Shown here: piece after piece, positions 15,111 through 15,513 of the stretch
Layout of the letters: each line of letters starts with the position of its first letter
Position numbering within the stretch: the stretch's first letter is position 1
From: Anaerolineae bacterium
GTDB lineage: Bacteria > Chloroflexota > Anaerolineae > J102
NCBI GenBank assembly: GCA_027036755.1
Contig: JALWDV010000150.1
Location: forward strand, 1 to 15,513
Reading direction: 5' to 3'
Length of the DNA: 15,513 nt
Program-made: the position numbers and the translations under genes
The notes under the pieces: generated by a model
What the model saw: only the letters and a program-made list of their open reading frames with translations
What the model was told of the DNA's origin: nothing
Databases searched by the model: none

Positions 15111-15184
15111 GTCAAACGTCATACGTCAAACGTCAAAAAGAGCCTGTTTCGCCACGTTTTGACGTTTGACGCTTTACGTTTGGC
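15111..15184. repeat. 28-bp imperfect inverted repeat built from TTTGACG units
   Basis: Arms 15111-15138 and 15157-15184 are complementary at 24 of 28 positions around an 18-base loop. Each arm is a run of GTCAAAC/GTTTGAC-type heptamers. It lies 21 bp beyond the stop of the right-end gene. The stretch 15040-15110 around the promoter is AT-rich and holds no gene I can support. Confidence 0.75.
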
Positions 15185-15205
15185 GTGCTTTGCCAGGCGT
15201 TGACC

Positions 15206-15513
15206 CTATTGAAATTGTAAAGCTGATGGAAGGACGATCTGAACCATGCCGTCCGCCGAAATCTCCTCCGCAGGCCGCAATCGTAATTCTCCGTCTTCTT
15301 CTTGATATTGCTCCCTCAGCACTCGCATCACCAGCGCATACGCCTCACTCTCCGAAACCAACGCCTCTCGCAATGCGACAAGCAGCGACCCCAGTCGCTG
15401 AAAGTGCGCCTCGACCTCCCCTTTGCTAATGCCAAAGACGATCTCGTGGGGGCGTTTCTCGATATATCCCTGGGCTTTCTCCGCCCACGCCTCACGCTCC
15501 CCCTCTTCCAGCC
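15206..15513 (-). CDS. Unrecognised protein, C-terminal 101 residues (5' end outside the window)
   Basis: Reading leftward from 15511, an uninterrupted frame of 101 codons ends at TAG (15208-15206). No start codon is needed within the window because the gene enters from the right. The visible peptide is mostly helical and acidic: EEGEREAWAEKAQGYIEKRP (2-21), EIVFGISKGEVEAHFQRLG (23-41), LLVALREALVSESEAYALVM (43-62), then EDGELRLRPAEEIS. The consistently GC-ending codons and biased composition indicate real coding sequence. I do not recognise the family. The repeat-rich setting allows a transposase or phage-like C-terminus, but nothing visible proves it. It is followed by a long inverted repeat. 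Confidence 0.6.
   Translation of the reverse strand, partial: LEEGEREAWAEKAQGYIEKRPHEIVFGISKGEVEAHFQRLGSLLVALREALVSESEAYALVMRVLREQYQEEDGELRLRPAEEISADGMVQIVLPSALQFQ

Noticed and set aside
15111..15184. The inverted repeat as an intrinsic terminator
   Set aside because: There is no U-run after the stem and the 18-base loop is large.
15166..15429. An 87-codon plus-strand frame at the right end
   Set aside because: It begins inside the inverted repeat and is antisense to the better-supported minus-strand frame. Proline/alanine richness suggests a shadow.

Overview
The window is a chromosomal segment, tentatively from a Chloroflexota (Anaerolineae/Caldilineae-like) bacterium. That placement rests on an impression of gene style: a long alpha-glucan phosphorylase with an N-terminal extension, a housekeeping sigma factor followed by a YtxH-like protein, and abundant intergenic palindromes. 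No marker in the window proves it. Coding DNA is moderately GC-rich; the leaders around 4690-4770, 9427-9480, 13680-13720 and 15000-15110 are AT-richer.

Layout. (A) 1-103: the right end of a palindromic repeat element. (B) 1107<-4370, minus strand: a tight four-gene operon, read from the right as PII-like/CBS regulator, ArsB/NhaD-type permease, GT4 glycosyltransferase and DNA polymerase III delta' (holB). (C) 4371-4769: a divergent intergenic region filled by a MITE-like element (about 4391-4681) with imperfect terminal inverted repeats and 9-bp flanking direct repeats. It shares a 59-bp core with element A in inverted orientation. A sigma-70-like promoter follows. (D) 4770->12030, plus strand: a surface-polysaccharide operon of hexapeptide acyltransferase, O-antigen ligase/polymerase, GT4, a 50-codon small ORF, a DUF1972-type GT4 and alpha-glucan phosphorylase. 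It ends in a bidirectional terminator at 12052-12087. (E) 12103<-14905, minus strand: YtxH-like protein, principal sigma factor (sigA/rpoD) and a SAM methyltransferase with a C-terminal zinc ribbon. (F) 14906-15205: regulatory DNA with a strong minus-strand promoter and a 28-bp inverted repeat. (G) 15206-15513: the C-terminal 101 residues of an unrecognised minus-strand protein running off the right edge.

How the parts work together. The plus operon plausibly builds, modifies and polymerises a surface glycan, with the phosphorylase linking it to glycogen turnover. In the minus operon the PII/CBS protein probably senses a nucleotide and controls the adjacent permease. Two sequences close to the universal ParB-binding site parS (13828-13843 and 14964-14979) flank the methyltransferase gene and suggest an origin-proximal location.

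The observations most worth checking are the PII-CBS/permease pair, the two parS-like sites, the nested repeat elements bracketing the minus operon, and the undescribed 50-codon ORF between two glycosyltransferase genes.
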